From: Verrucomicrobiota bacterium
GTDB lineage: Bacteria > Verrucomicrobiota > Verrucomicrobiia > Limisphaerales > UBA1319
Length of the DNA stretch: 64,000 nt
Reading direction: 5' to 3'
Assembly: GCA_022709905.1 (NCBI GenBank)
Contig: JAKLHY010000030.1
Location: 1-64,000, forward strand
Part shown: positions 1 through 8,108 of the stretch, one piece after another
Layout: each line of letters begins with the position of its first letter
How positions within the stretch are numbered: position 1 is the stretch's first letter
The notes under the pieces: model-generated
What the model was told of the DNA's origin: nothing
The model's database searches: none
Seen by the model: only the letters and a program-made list of their open reading frames with translations
Made by a program: the position numbers and the translations under genes

Positions 1-47
1 GCGCCTCACGACCTACAACGGACCGGCAAATAAGCCCAAGACTTAGG

Positions 48-1589
48 TTAATTCTTTTCCGTGGAAATCCAGGCTAGGCCTGCGCCTGTCCCCTCGAACT
101 CCTCGTAAGAATGCAGGCGCTGAAAGACCTTAAATAGACGGTCCGCATATTTCATGTCGAATCCCGCCCCATTATCGCGAACTCGAAAAACCACCTCGTC
201 TTCCCGAGACTGCGCCTCGATGGCAATCCAGGCCGGATCCCGTTTCGTCGTGAACTTGATGGCATTGCCCAGCAGATTCAGCCAAACCTGCAATAACAAG
301 GACCGATCTCCCTTGACGGCCGGCAAGTCACTGACTCGAAGGTCGATGGATCGTCCCTTCAGGAGGGGGGACAGCTCGTCCAAGGCCTGTTTGACCAGAT
401 TGTTCATGTTGATTTCCTGGCATTCAAACCGTTGTCGGGTGAGGCGGGAGAAGGCCAGGAGATCGTTGATGAGCTGGCTCATGCGCTGGGCGTTGCGCTG
501 GACGGTGTCGATCAGCTGGCAGGCCTCGGGATTGAGATGCGGGGCATGGTCTTCTTTAAGAATGCTGGAGAACCCCTGAATTGCCCGCAACGGAGCCCGA
601 AGATCGTGGGACACCGAATAACTAAAGGCCTCCAATTCCTGGTTGATGGCCTGGAGTTCCCGCGTTCGAAGATCCACTCGGGTTTCCAGGGTTCTAGCCT
701 GATGGCGGATTTCCTCGAGCAACCGGGCGTTCTCCATCGCCAGGGCAACCTGCGCGCTGACTGTCTCCAATACCTGCAGTCTGCGTGGTTCAGGCCGGTC
801 GTGATTCCGGCTGAATAAGACAACACCCCCCAGTATCTGGCCCTGAGACTCCAATGGAAAAATGGCGATATAGCTCAGGCGCTCGGCCGCCATCACCGGG
901 GTAATCTCCGGATCCACCCCGCCGTCCGCCAAGTCATAGACGAGAATCTCCCTCCGCTCGATGCATCGCGCGCATAACGGTCTTGCGATCAAGGGGAAAG
1001 ATGATGCCTCGATTTCCTTGGAACTCCTGGCAGGATCAAGACCGGCCACAACCACCATCGACTCGAGAGACTCTCCTCGAAACAGGAAACCACCGTTCAC
1101 TTGAACCAACGCAAGGATTTCCTCCAGGATTTCATTCGGCAGAAACCTCGACTCTCGCTGTCCTGCGCATACGGATACCAACCGGTTAATCGCTAGCAGT
1201 TCTTCGTTATGCCGGCGAACCTGATCCTCGGATCGACGAATGCGCCGTTGATTGTGTCGCACCAGAAAAAACGCCAAAGCCCCTGTGGCCCCAACATAAA
1301 ACCAGCCCTTAAAGGTCTGCAGCCAGCTGAGAACTTGCGGGGTGGAATCCGGAAAAGCCACCGGCAGGAGCCGATCGGAGAACAGGATCCAAGATCCCCC
1401 CAACCCGATGTAAATCAGCGCGGTCTTGAAGGCCGCAACGAGGTCTCGATGGCGATCATCCCCGGCGAGGCCCACAGGCGGATCGCTGCCTTCGGCGGGA
1501 TTCCTGGAGCCTCCGGGAATCTCGATCCCCGCAAGAGAGTCCTTCATTTCATGCTCCCCATCCCTGCTCAAGCGCGGCTTCATTTCCAT
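48..1589 (-). CDS. GAF-domain sensor histidine kinase with truncated ATPase domain
   Basis: Membrane sensor kinase of 513 residues. Two hydrophobic segments (about 57-78 with the motif GSWILFSDRLLP, and 93-111) are followed by a charged coil, a GAF-like domain (about 150-290), a HisKA domain with phospho-acceptor H328 in SVSHDLRAPL, and a GHKL ATPase domain with N box (NLLGNAIKF, 438-446), G1 box (RDNGAGF, 471-477), F box and the start of the G2 box (GTGAGLA, 500-506). The protein stops seven residues after G2, where the family normally runs 30-40 residues further (GLA followed by a helix and final strand). I find no continuation in another frame in the 47 bases left. A purine-rich AGGGGG lies just upstream of the chosen ATG; an ATG two codons later is equally possible. 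No response regulator is adjacent. Whether it still autophosphorylates is open. Confidence 0.85.
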   Translation of the reverse strand: MEMKPRLSRDGEHEMKDSLAGIEIPGGSRNPAEGSDPPVGLAGDDRHRDLVAAFKTALIYIGLGGSWILFSDRLLPVAFPDSTPQVLSWLQTFKGWFYVGATGALAFFLVRHNQRRIRRSEDQVRRHNEELLAINRLVSVCAGQRESRFLPNEILEEILALVQVNGGFLFRGESLESMVVVAGLDPARSSKEIEASSFPLIARPLCARCIERREILVYDLADGGVDPEITPVMAAERLSYIAIFPLESQGQILGGVVLFSRNHDRPEPRRLQVLETVSAQVALAMENARLLEEIRHQARTLETRVDLRTRELQAINQELEAFSYSVSHDLRAPLRAIQGFSSILKEDHAPHLNPEACQLIDTVQRNAQRMSQLINDLLAFSRLTRQRFECQEINMNNLVKQALDELSPLLKGRSIDLRVSDLPAVKGDRSLLLQVWLNLLGNAIKFTTKRDPAWIAIEAQSREDEVVFRVRDNGAGFDMKYADRLFKVFQRLHSYEEFEGTGAGLAWISTEKN

Positions 1590-1783
1590 ATACCCCCTGC
1601 GTTTGGCCTGTTCAACAGCTCAAGTTCGAGCACAACCCGGGGCATTAAGACCCGATTCGTCGGTTTTTGGCAAAGCCAAAATCACCCCTAAGTTGCTGGT
1701 TCCCGCCGCCTTTCGTTCGGATGCCAAAGGCCGCCTGTGAACTTCAAGCTTTCCAGCGTTCAAGCAGGCAGTATCTTTCGCCC

Positions 1784-3058
1784 ATGACATTAAAGGAACA
1801 GATGGAACAACTGGCGCGCCAGGCCAAAACCGCTTCCCGGCCGCTGGCCAGACTGACCGCAGCCGAAAAAAACGCGTGCCTGGCCGCCATGGCTAACGCC
1901 ATCGAGAACAACACGCCCGCCCTCCTGGCAGCCAACGACCTGGATGTCACCGCAGCACATCAAAACGGACTTTCCCCTGCCTTGATCGATCGTCTCAAGC
2001 TCGACTCCAAACGCATCGGATCCATGGCCAAAGGACTGCGCGAGGTCGCCGCCCTGCCCGATCCCGTAGGCCGACTCCTGGACGAGCGCGTGCGTCCCAA
2101 TGGTCTCAAACTGCAGAAGGTCTCGGTGCCCATCGGGGTTATCGTCATCATCTTTGAATCCCGGCCCAACGTCACCGCTGATGCCGCGGGCCTCTGTTTC
2201 AAATCCGGCAATGCCACGATCTTGCGAGGCGGCAAGGAGGCCCTGCATTCCAACCAAGCCATTGCCTCCACCCTGCTCGACGCCGCCCGCAAAGCCCTGC
2301 CAAACTTCCCAGAACACGCCATCCAGATGGTGACCACTCCCGACCGCCATGCCATCGGAAACCTGCTCGCCCTCACCCAATACATCGACCTTTGCATGCC
2401 GCGCGGCGGCGAAGGCCTCATTCGAGCCGTGGCTGAGTGCTCCAAGGTCCCCGTCATCAAACATTACAAGGGCGTCTGCCATGTTTACGTAGATGCGATG
2501 GCCGACCTCGCCATGGCCGAAGCCATCGTCCTGAATGCCAAAGTCCAGCGCCCCGGGGTCTGCAATGCCATGGAAACGCTCCTTGTCGATCGAGCCATCG
2601 CCCCAAGTTTCCTGCCTTCCGTGGCCCGACGGCTCCACGAGAAACAGGTCGAACTCCGCGTCGATAACGAGTCCAAACGCCAGCTCGAATGTGTCGTTCC
2701 TGATCTAAAGCCCGCGACCGAAGAAGATTGGTACGCCGAATATCTGGATTTAGTCCTCGCCGTCCGAATTGTCGATGGGGTCCAGGCGGCAATTGATCAC
2801 ATAAATACTTACGGATCAGCCCACTCGGACGCGATCATTACCCGGGATGAAGCCCTCGCCCGCCAGTTCCTCCAAGGGGTGGATTCCGCTGCGGTTTACT
2901 GGAATGCCTCCACTCGATTCACCGATGGAGGCGAGTTCGGCCTGGGCGCTGAAATCGGAATCAGCACCGACAAAATCGGCGCCCGCGGTCCCATGGGTCT
3001 CGAGGAACTCACCAGCTACAAATGGCTCGGTTTCGGCACAGGACAGTTGCGGGGTTAA
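1784..3058 (+). CDS. proA: Gamma-glutamyl phosphate reductase (ProA)
   Basis: NADPH-dependent reduction of gamma-glutamyl phosphate to glutamate semialdehyde, second step of proline synthesis; cytosolic. The 424-residue length fits the family. The aldehyde-dehydrogenase fold is recognisable from IGVIVIIFESRPNVTADAA, from the cofactor-site NATILRGGKEA, and from the catalytic cysteine C260 in RPGVCNAMETLL. The C-terminus carries RGPMGLEELTSYKW, typical of ProA. The frame is open further upstream to 1667, but the start MTLKEQMEQLARQAK matches the usual N-terminus. No Shine-Dalgarno is evident. The kinase proB is not adjacent, so proline synthesis genes are scattered here. It is divergent from the sensor kinase on the other strand. 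Confidence 0.96.
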   Translation: MTLKEQMEQLARQAKTASRPLARLTAAEKNACLAAMANAIENNTPALLAANDLDVTAAHQNGLSPALIDRLKLDSKRIGSMAKGLREVAALPDPVGRLLDERVRPNGLKLQKVSVPIGVIVIIFESRPNVTADAAGLCFKSGNATILRGGKEALHSNQAIASTLLDAARKALPNFPEHAIQMVTTPDRHAIGNLLALTQYIDLCMPRGGEGLIRAVAECSKVPVIKHYKGVCHVYVDAMADLAMAEAIVLNAKVQRPGVCNAMETLLVDRAIAPSFLPSVARRLHEKQVELRVDNESKRQLECVVPDLKPATEEDWYAEYLDLVLAVRIVDGVQAAIDHINTYGSAHSDAIITRDEALARQFLQGVDSAAVYWNASTRFTDGGEFGLGAEIGISTDKIGARGPMGLEELTSYKWLGFGTGQLRG

Positions 3059-3077
3059 CGCACTCGCTTCCTCGCCC

Positions 3078-3227
3078 GAAAACAGCAGATAAAACGAATC
3101 CACCGCTCATTCACACTAATCAACACTAATAACGGCAGGCTGGACATAGAGGACCTGAAGGGTTCGGCCCGCCATTATTGGCGTCGATTGGCGTCTATTC
3201 GCGGTTAAGTCGTTTTATTTGCGGTTC
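3078..3227. repeat. Large imperfect palindromic repeat
   Basis: Two arms of about 57 bases (3078-3136 and 3171-3227) are inverted copies of each other around a 34-base spacer. Reverse-complementing the left arm gives gccgttattagtgttgatta, against gccattattggcgtcgattg in the right arm. The outer parts (cgttttatctgctg against cgttttatttgcgg) also match. Most differences are transitions, which leave G-U pairs in RNA, so a long hairpin would still form. It lies between proA and the PEP-CTERM genes and looks like a decayed palindromic mobile or intergenic repeat. The rest of the 3059-3344 gap shows only a TTGACA-like hexamer at 3246-3251, with no good -10. Confidence 0.7.
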
Positions 3228-3344
3228 AAGGGCCGCCCGGGCGACTTGACAAATGAGCCGTCGGAGCGGATTCTTATCTGGCATAACACAATGGTTCGCT
3301 CTGGTTTCTGCCTGCGAGGCGAGTCGTTAAATGGACCATGTCCT

Positions 3345-4016
3345 ATGGTGAATAAACACGCGCAAAAGACGCTCTTGTTGGTAGCTGCATGGCTCGTGAC
3401 CGCATCTGTCCCGGGACAGGTGGTGACTAGTTATAATTTCAGCAGCGGCTATGGAGCGGCGACGCCTCTGCCTGACAATGTATCCGCAACTGCCTTCAGT
3501 TCGCAGGGTCTGACAATCGATGCCAACAGCGGAACGTTACGCTTAACAGGCTGGCCAGAGGGGAATGCATTCAACCCGAATCGATACACGTCCTTCACTA
3601 TTTCGACGACCTCTGCGGACTATGCCCTTAGATTGAGCGATTTGAACTTTGAATCCCGCCTGGACAACAAAAACCTTTCGCCGAGATATGTGAAGGTGGG
3701 CTTGTTCATTGAATTCAACGACCATACATCCGCCCAGTTTTTTTCAAGCGACTTTATCTTACCCAGGGATACTTCGCCTGTGCTTCAGGCCTGGAATTTT
3801 GAGGATCTGAATAATGTCACCCAGGCTGAGTTCCGTTTTTACGTTTGGGATACTAACGGAAACAACCGTCGCGCTTTATTTCTCGACAACATCAGCGTAT
3901 CAGGATCCTTGGGCTCAATCACGCCTGTCCCCGAACCTTACGAGTACGGCCTGATCGCCGTGACCGGCCTTCTATGTTATGCGGCCTTCAATCGCCGCCA
4001 ACTGAAAAAAGCCTGA
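3345..4016 (+). CDS. PEP-CTERM sorting-domain secreted protein
   Basis: Secreted protein of 223 residues, function unknown. The start at 3345 gives a clean signal peptide (basic HAQK, hydrophobic LLLVAAWLVTASV, then PGQ); the frame is open upstream to 3219 but that stretch is not signal-like. The mature part is Ser/Thr/Asn-rich and predicted beta-rich. The C-terminus is a sorting tail: VPEPYEYGL, hydrophobic helix LIAVTGLLCYAAF, then basic NRRQLKKA. In PEP-CTERM systems this tail is recognised by an exosortase and the protein is sorted to the envelope or exopolysaccharide; no exosortase gene lies in this window. It is a paralogue of the gene at 4253, sharing the mid-protein motif AEFRFY.W and a nearly identical tail at the DNA level. 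Confidence 0.85.
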   Translation: MVNKHAQKTLLLVAAWLVTASVPGQVVTSYNFSSGYGAATPLPDNVSATAFSSQGLTIDANSGTLRLTGWPEGNAFNPNRYTSFTISTTSADYALRLSDLNFESRLDNKNLSPRYVKVGLFIEFNDHTSAQFFSSDFILPRDTSPVLQAWNFEDLNNVTQAEFRFYVWDTNGNNRRALFLDNISVSGSLGSITPVPEPYEYGLIAVTGLLCYAAFNRRQLKKA

Positions 4017-4252
4017 AGTCGATCCATCGTCAGAAGCCTCCCCCCCCGAAGAACCGGTAAACCTCTAGGGAGGCAATGGTTCTGAAAATGTTGTTCATTA
4101 TTTGCTTGTCAGCTCGAGACCGATTTGAGACAAGAGGCCGAAGGATTTAAAGGATTGGGTTTCCCGGACGAAAAAATGCAGCGATGCCAGCAGAGTATCT
4201 TAGCATACTAAGACCATGTCTTGGTGGCAGAATGAAGTAATGGGGAAATGAT

Positions 4253-4921
4253 ATGAAATGGGTTTTGACGATAATGGTGGCGATGGTTTCTCTAACCTCA
4301 GGGCGAAGCCAATTGGCCACTTTTGAATTCACTGGTTCCTTCCAAAACACAACACGAAATACACCGACTTCCGTTGCTGCCGGAGCTGATTCGACTTCTT
4401 TTGACTTGGTGAATCTTGCGACCAAGAACATTAACAATACAACGGATAATAACTGGGTGGTTCAAAACTGGAACCAGGGATCATCCATCGATTCGACTGA
4501 ATACGCGTATTTTAGGATCTCGGCTGAATCGGGTTTCCTGCTCAATTTGACTCAGCTTAATTTTCAGTCTTCGCAAGGCATCGTTGCTGGGCCGGATAAC
4601 GCGCAAGTCAGTTTATTCATCAATGGTTCATCGACAGCATCAGCCAGTTATGCCTACTCTCCAACGCTGGATGCGTCCATTCCTCTTCCTGCGTTTTCTT
4701 GGGATTTCATTGATATTCAGGATGCGACATCGGCTGAGTTCCGTTTTTACGGATGGAACGCTTCAGCTGCGGAAGGCAGCCTCAGGTATGATCAAATCAC
4801 AGCCGGAGGATCCGTCACTCCTGTCCCCGAACCTTACGAATACGGCCTGATCGCCGTGACCGGGCTTTTGGGATATGGGATTTTTAATCGACGGCAAGCC
4901 AAAAAAGTCAATCAGGTATAA
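4253..4921 (+). CDS. PEP-CTERM sorting-domain secreted protein (paralogue)
   Basis: 222-residue secreted protein, second of a tandem pair with the gene ending at 4016. Signal peptide MKWVLTIMVAMVSLTSGRSQ; a Shine-Dalgarno-like GGGGA sits 7 bases before the ATG. The body shares the order of motifs with its neighbour (strand-rich domain, LNFQS, SLFINGSS, ATSAEFRFYGWN) and ends in VPEPYEYGLIAVTGLLGYG then IFNRRQAKK. The body has diverged strongly, while about 45 bases coding for the tail are almost unchanged, so the tail is under strong constraint or has been homogenised. Role unknown; likely an exosortase substrate. The 4017-4252 gap holds no gene; the only notable structure is a 6-bp hairpin TCTTAG-CATA-CTAAGA at 4198-4213. 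Confidence 0.85.
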   Translation: MKWVLTIMVAMVSLTSGRSQLATFEFTGSFQNTTRNTPTSVAAGADSTSFDLVNLATKNINNTTDNNWVVQNWNQGSSIDSTEYAYFRISAESGFLLNLTQLNFQSSQGIVAGPDNAQVSLFINGSSTASASYAYSPTLDASIPLPAFSWDFIDIQDATSAEFRFYGWNASAAEGSLRYDQITAGGSVTPVPEPYEYGLIAVTGLLGYGIFNRRQAKKVNQV

Positions 4922-4949
4922 ACTCGCCGCCGTTTATCTTCCGCCTTTG

Positions 4950-5075
4950 GACGTGACCGCACGTCCCGCCCCCGAGCCGGGCGAGTATCTCATGGTCGCT
5001 GTAGGGGGGGCTGTTGTTTCTTCCGTTTCTCCATCGCCGGAGTCTCAGGCGGGCATAAGCAAACCGCGGCAGTGA
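4950..5075 (+). pseudogene. Decayed third copy of a PEP-CTERM tail
   Basis: Frame reading TARPAPEPGEYLMVAVGGA. It aligns with the PVPEPYEYGLIAVTGL tail of the two upstream genes, both in protein and at conserved bases (cc.g.ccccga.cc). The basic end of the tail is lost: the frame runs into unrelated sequence and stops at 5075. There is no start codon or signal peptide. A second open stretch (5072-5170, VSCFFQNAFPG... ending HWFDLKLD) follows in another frame and overlaps the end of the lptF/G gene; I do not recognise it. Together the 4922-5166 gap looks like gene debris from a third paralogue or neighbour. Confidence 0.45.
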
Positions 5076-5166
5076 GTTGCTTTTTCCAGAATGCTTTCCC
5101 GGGAGTCCACACGGCCCTCAAAGGAGCATTTCATCGCGACTACCACTGGTTCGATCTCAAGCTGGA

Positions 5167-6336
5167 TTAGCGGTTCACACGCCACAGCAAGTATCCCCCA
5201 ACGCCCTGAAACAGGAAATTGGGAAACCAGATAATCAAATGCGGCGCTAATTCGGGACGATCATCCAGCATTTTGCCGGTGATCACAAATCCGTAGTAGA
5301 GGAGCACGAGAATCAACGCCATCGCGATGCCCACGCTAGTTTCACGGCGATGGGCTCGAACGGCGAGGGGAATTCCTATTAAGGTGAAGGAAAAACAGGC
5401 GAAGGAAAAGGACATCTGGCGATTGAGGTAAACCTGGGCTTTTCCGAGCAGCGATCGGAGCGGATCAGGAGCGCGGGTCTTTTTTTCCAGGGCGCGATCT
5501 CCGGCTGGAACAGGCACGGGCAAGGGGGTGGTGTCCTGGGTGATCTTTTTCAATTCATCGATTTCGGCCAGCAATTGCTGAAATGTCATTTCATCCAAAT
5601 CCACTCTGGTTCTGGAACGCGACGTCAGGGTGTTCAAATCGACTGAAAACTCGTAAAGCTCGCCGGGCGATGGAATCCATTGACCGCTGTTCAGAAAGGC
5701 CCCCCAGTAATCAAACAGCTGAAGAGAGACCTGGCGGGACTGGGCATCTATCTTTTTGCGGCCTCGGGGGGCGTGGACATAGAGCTCGCGGTGGCCCTCT
5801 TTGTTCAGCTGGGAGACGATAATCTCCTCCAGATCATCTCCATGGATTTTGCCGACATACAGGACATAATCTCCGACCACCACAAAACGGCCTTCGACAA
5901 ACATGCCGGCCACACTCTTGACTCCCATGGTGTAGAGAATTTTCTTGTAGTTTTGCCGGCAGCGTGGCGCCACCTCGAGGTTGAGCCAGGCGCAGAAGAC
6001 GGTCAGCAGGATCCCCACAAGCAGGATGGGGAGGATCAGGCTGATCAAACTGATCCCATTGGCTCGAGCGGCCGTCAATTCCTGATCGGCGCTGAATCGG
6101 CCGAATACCAGCAACGTGGCGGTGAGTAATCCCATGGGAAGGGCGTATATCAGCACATAAGGCAACAAGAGCGCGATGGCTTCCGCAATCAGTCCCAGGG
6201 TGGCCTGACGGCTGACCAGCAGTCCCAGAATCTCCTTCAACAGGTTCCCTAATAGCAGGACGAAGGCGAAAACCACGACGGTCATCACCAAGGTCAACAA
6301 GACTTGCCGGAGCAAATAGAGCTGCAAGGTTTTCAT
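5167..6336 (-). CDS. LptF/LptG family LPS-export permease
   Basis: Inner-membrane permease of 389 residues, of the YjgP/YjgQ (LptF/LptG) family. With the ATPase LptB it extracts lipopolysaccharide from the inner membrane for transport over the periplasmic bridge. Three N-terminal membrane segments (about 10-32, 50-78, 97-123) precede a soluble beta-jellyroll-like periplasmic domain (about 130-300), and three more membrane segments follow (about 303-322, 330-350, 365-385). The motif LPMGLLTATLLVFGRFSADQ and the following ELTAARANGIS are typical of the coupling region. Only one of the usual pair is present, so I do not assign F or G. It is divergent from folC. Confidence 0.9.
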   Translation of the reverse strand: MKTLQLYLLRQVLLTLVMTVVVFAFVLLLGNLLKEILGLLVSRQATLGLIAEAIALLLPYVLIYALPMGLLTATLLVFGRFSADQELTAARANGISLISLILPILLVGILLTVFCAWLNLEVAPRCRQNYKKILYTMGVKSVAGMFVEGRFVVVGDYVLYVGKIHGDDLEEIIVSQLNKEGHRELYVHAPRGRKKIDAQSRQVSLQLFDYWGAFLNSGQWIPSPGELYEFSVDLNTLTSRSRTRVDLDEMTFQQLLAEIDELKKITQDTTPLPVPVPAGDRALEKKTRAPDPLRSLLGKAQVYLNRQMSFSFACFSFTLIGIPLAVRAHRRETSVGIAMALILVLLYYGFVITGKMLDDRPELAPHLIIWFPNFLFQGVGGYLLWRVNR

Positions 6337-6446
6337 CCCGAGCGGCTCCAGATTAGAGGCTCAGGGGCCGGGTGTCAGCAAATATGCGCTTTTCACTATT
6401 CAGTCCGGCTGCCCTCGGCTAAGGTCACTCCCCAGGGCCAGACACG

Positions 6447-7769
6447 ATGACCTATACCGATGCTGTGCAATTCCTGTATGGACTCCGCTGGTTTGGAACC
6501 AAGCTGGGCTTGGACCACACGCGAACACTGGCGGACTCCGTTGGTCTACCTCAAGACCGGCTCCGGTTCATCCATGTGGCCGGCACCAACGGGAAGGGAT
6601 CCACGTGCGCCATGTTGGAAAGCATTTACCGGCGCGCAGGCTTGCGCGTCGGATTGTTTACTTCCCCGCATTTAATCTCTTTCTGCGAGCGGATTCAGGT
6701 CAATCGGAGGCCAATCTCTGAAACCGAAGTCGTGCGCCTGGTCCAACGTCTGCAAAAGCGCCTGCGGAGCTTCCCGGCGGACAATCACCCGACGTTTTTT
6801 GAGGTGATCACCGTGATGGCCTTGATCTATTTTGCCGACCAGCAGTGCGATCTGGTCATCTGGGAGACCGGTCTGGGAGGTCGCCTGGACGCCACCAATA
6901 TCGTCACCCCCCTGGCCAGCGTGATCACCAACGTTCAACTGGATCATCAGTCGTGGTTGGGGGATACCCTCGAGCAGATTGCGACGGAAAAGGCCGGCAT
7001 TATCAAGCCCGGAGTTCCGGCGATCACTGCAACCGAAATTCCCGGCGCCCTGGCAGTCATTCAGAAAACCGCTCGAATCCAGGCGTCGCCTCTGAGAATC
7101 GTTGGCCGGGAACACACTTCCCGCGCCCCGTTGGATTCATTGGAACTTCCGTTGAGAGGCGAGCACCAGCGGATGAACGCTGCCCTGGCGATTGCCACTG
7201 TGGAATGTCTACGCCCCCAACTCCCTGTATCGCACGAGGCCTTGTGCGATGGTTTGCTCCAGGTCGAGTGGGCAGGCCGTCTGCAAGTCGAAACCACCAC
7301 CCACGGCCAAATCCTGGTCCTCGATGGCGCTCACAATCCCGCGGGAGCAGGAACCTTGCGAGCGGCCATTCGATACTACTTTCCTTCGGCCAAACCCGTC
7401 CTCATCCTTGGCATGCTGCGCGACAAAGACTGGCATACCATGTGCGAATTGCTTTCACCCTTGTCCAGCCGCATTTTTCTGGTGCCGGTTGCCAGCGAAA
7501 GATCCGTCTCACCTCAGGAACTGATCGGGGTTTGCCAGAAAGCGCATCCTGACGCCCACATCGAGACGACCTCCTCCCTGACAGCCGCCTTGCAGGCCAC
7601 CGCCATGGATCGGATGGTTATTATCACCGGCTCCTTGTATCTGATCGGCGAAGCCATGGAAACACTTCACCTGTCCCCCGAACTCCACACCAATGAACGA
7701 GGACTCAATGAATGGGGAGCCGCTGCGCCCCCCTCAACTTGTCTTCAGGGATTTGCCAGGAGAGGATGA
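6447..7769 (+). CDS. folC: Folylpolyglutamate / dihydrofolate synthase (FolC)
   Basis: ATP-dependent ligase that adds glutamate to folates, and in many bacteria also to dihydropteroate. Mur-ligase fold, 440 residues. The P-loop is HVAGTNGKGST (43-53) and the next segment is LFTSPHL. The metal-binding region is ETGLGGRLDATNIVTP, and the C-terminal domain starts near VLDGAHNPAGA. The family usually ends soon after GSLYLIGEAMETL; here about 30 extra residues follow, without recognisable features. Those 77 bases overlap the start of a second frame (see 7693-7941). No clear Shine-Dalgarno. It stands alone, next to the divergent LPS permease, with no other folate genes in view. Confidence 0.95.
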   Translation: MTYTDAVQFLYGLRWFGTKLGLDHTRTLADSVGLPQDRLRFIHVAGTNGKGSTCAMLESIYRRAGLRVGLFTSPHLISFCERIQVNRRPISETEVVRLVQRLQKRLRSFPADNHPTFFEVITVMALIYFADQQCDLVIWETGLGGRLDATNIVTPLASVITNVQLDHQSWLGDTLEQIATEKAGIIKPGVPAITATEIPGALAVIQKTARIQASPLRIVGREHTSRAPLDSLELPLRGEHQRMNAALAIATVECLRPQLPVSHEALCDGLLQVEWAGRLQVETTTHGQILVLDGAHNPAGAGTLRAAIRYYFPSAKPVLILGMLRDKDWHTMCELLSPLSSRIFLVPVASERSVSPQELIGVCQKAHPDAHIETTSSLTAALQATAMDRMVIITGSLYLIGEAMETLHLSPELHTNERGLNEWGAAAPPSTCLQGFARRG

Positions 7770-7941
7770 TTTCCACACCCTCTGAGGACTTGGGGGATTA
7801 TTAGTATTCGGTCCAAACGCCCTTCTGGAGCTCATTGACCGCGGCGTGCGTGAGCGTCCCGACAAAATCTTCATTTGCCCTCAGGATCATGCGGACTATC
7901 TTGAGTCAGGTTTTGCCGGAATGTCTGTCAGAACCTATTAG
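7693..7941 (+). pseudogene. Small reading frame interrupted by in-frame TGA
   Basis: Starting at ATG 7693 inside the folC tail, a frame runs 30 codons (MNEDSMNGEPLRPPQLVF... DDFHTL), meets TGA at 7783-7785, and continues in the same frame for 51 codons (GLGGLLVFGPNALLELIDRG ... FAGMSVRTY) to TAG at 7939. Both halves look like protein: a hydrophobic strand, an amphipathic helix, and codon choice like the neighbours. A single C-to-T change (CGA to TGA) would explain the break. A selenocysteine reading is not supported: I find only a 4-5 bp stem downstream, not a convincing SECIS. I do not recognise the family. A sequencing error or a recent pseudogene are the main alternatives. Confidence 0.45.
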
Positions 7942-8108
7942 ACCGGGAGAAATTTGGTTAACCAAAGGATCGAAACCTCGGTCTGGTACAAAGAGCATTC
8001 AATCCCATTGGGATGGAAAACACCGATTTGAAGATGCAAGATCAATACGGATTCAGCCCTGGGCTCGAGTTCATGAGAGTCTTGGCCGAGACTGGGATAA
8101 ATCCGCGA

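Noticed and set aside
1790..2638. 282-codon minus-strand frame
   Set aside because: Antisense to proA, which is certain.
4140..4252. Hairpin TCTTAG-CATA-CTAAGA as a terminator
   Set aside because: Short, no T run, and the upstream gene ends 180 bases earlier.
7783..7830. Selenocysteine insertion at the in-frame TGA
   Set aside because: Only a 4-5 bp stem (ggac/gtcc) is found downstream; no convincing SECIS and no known selenoprotein family.
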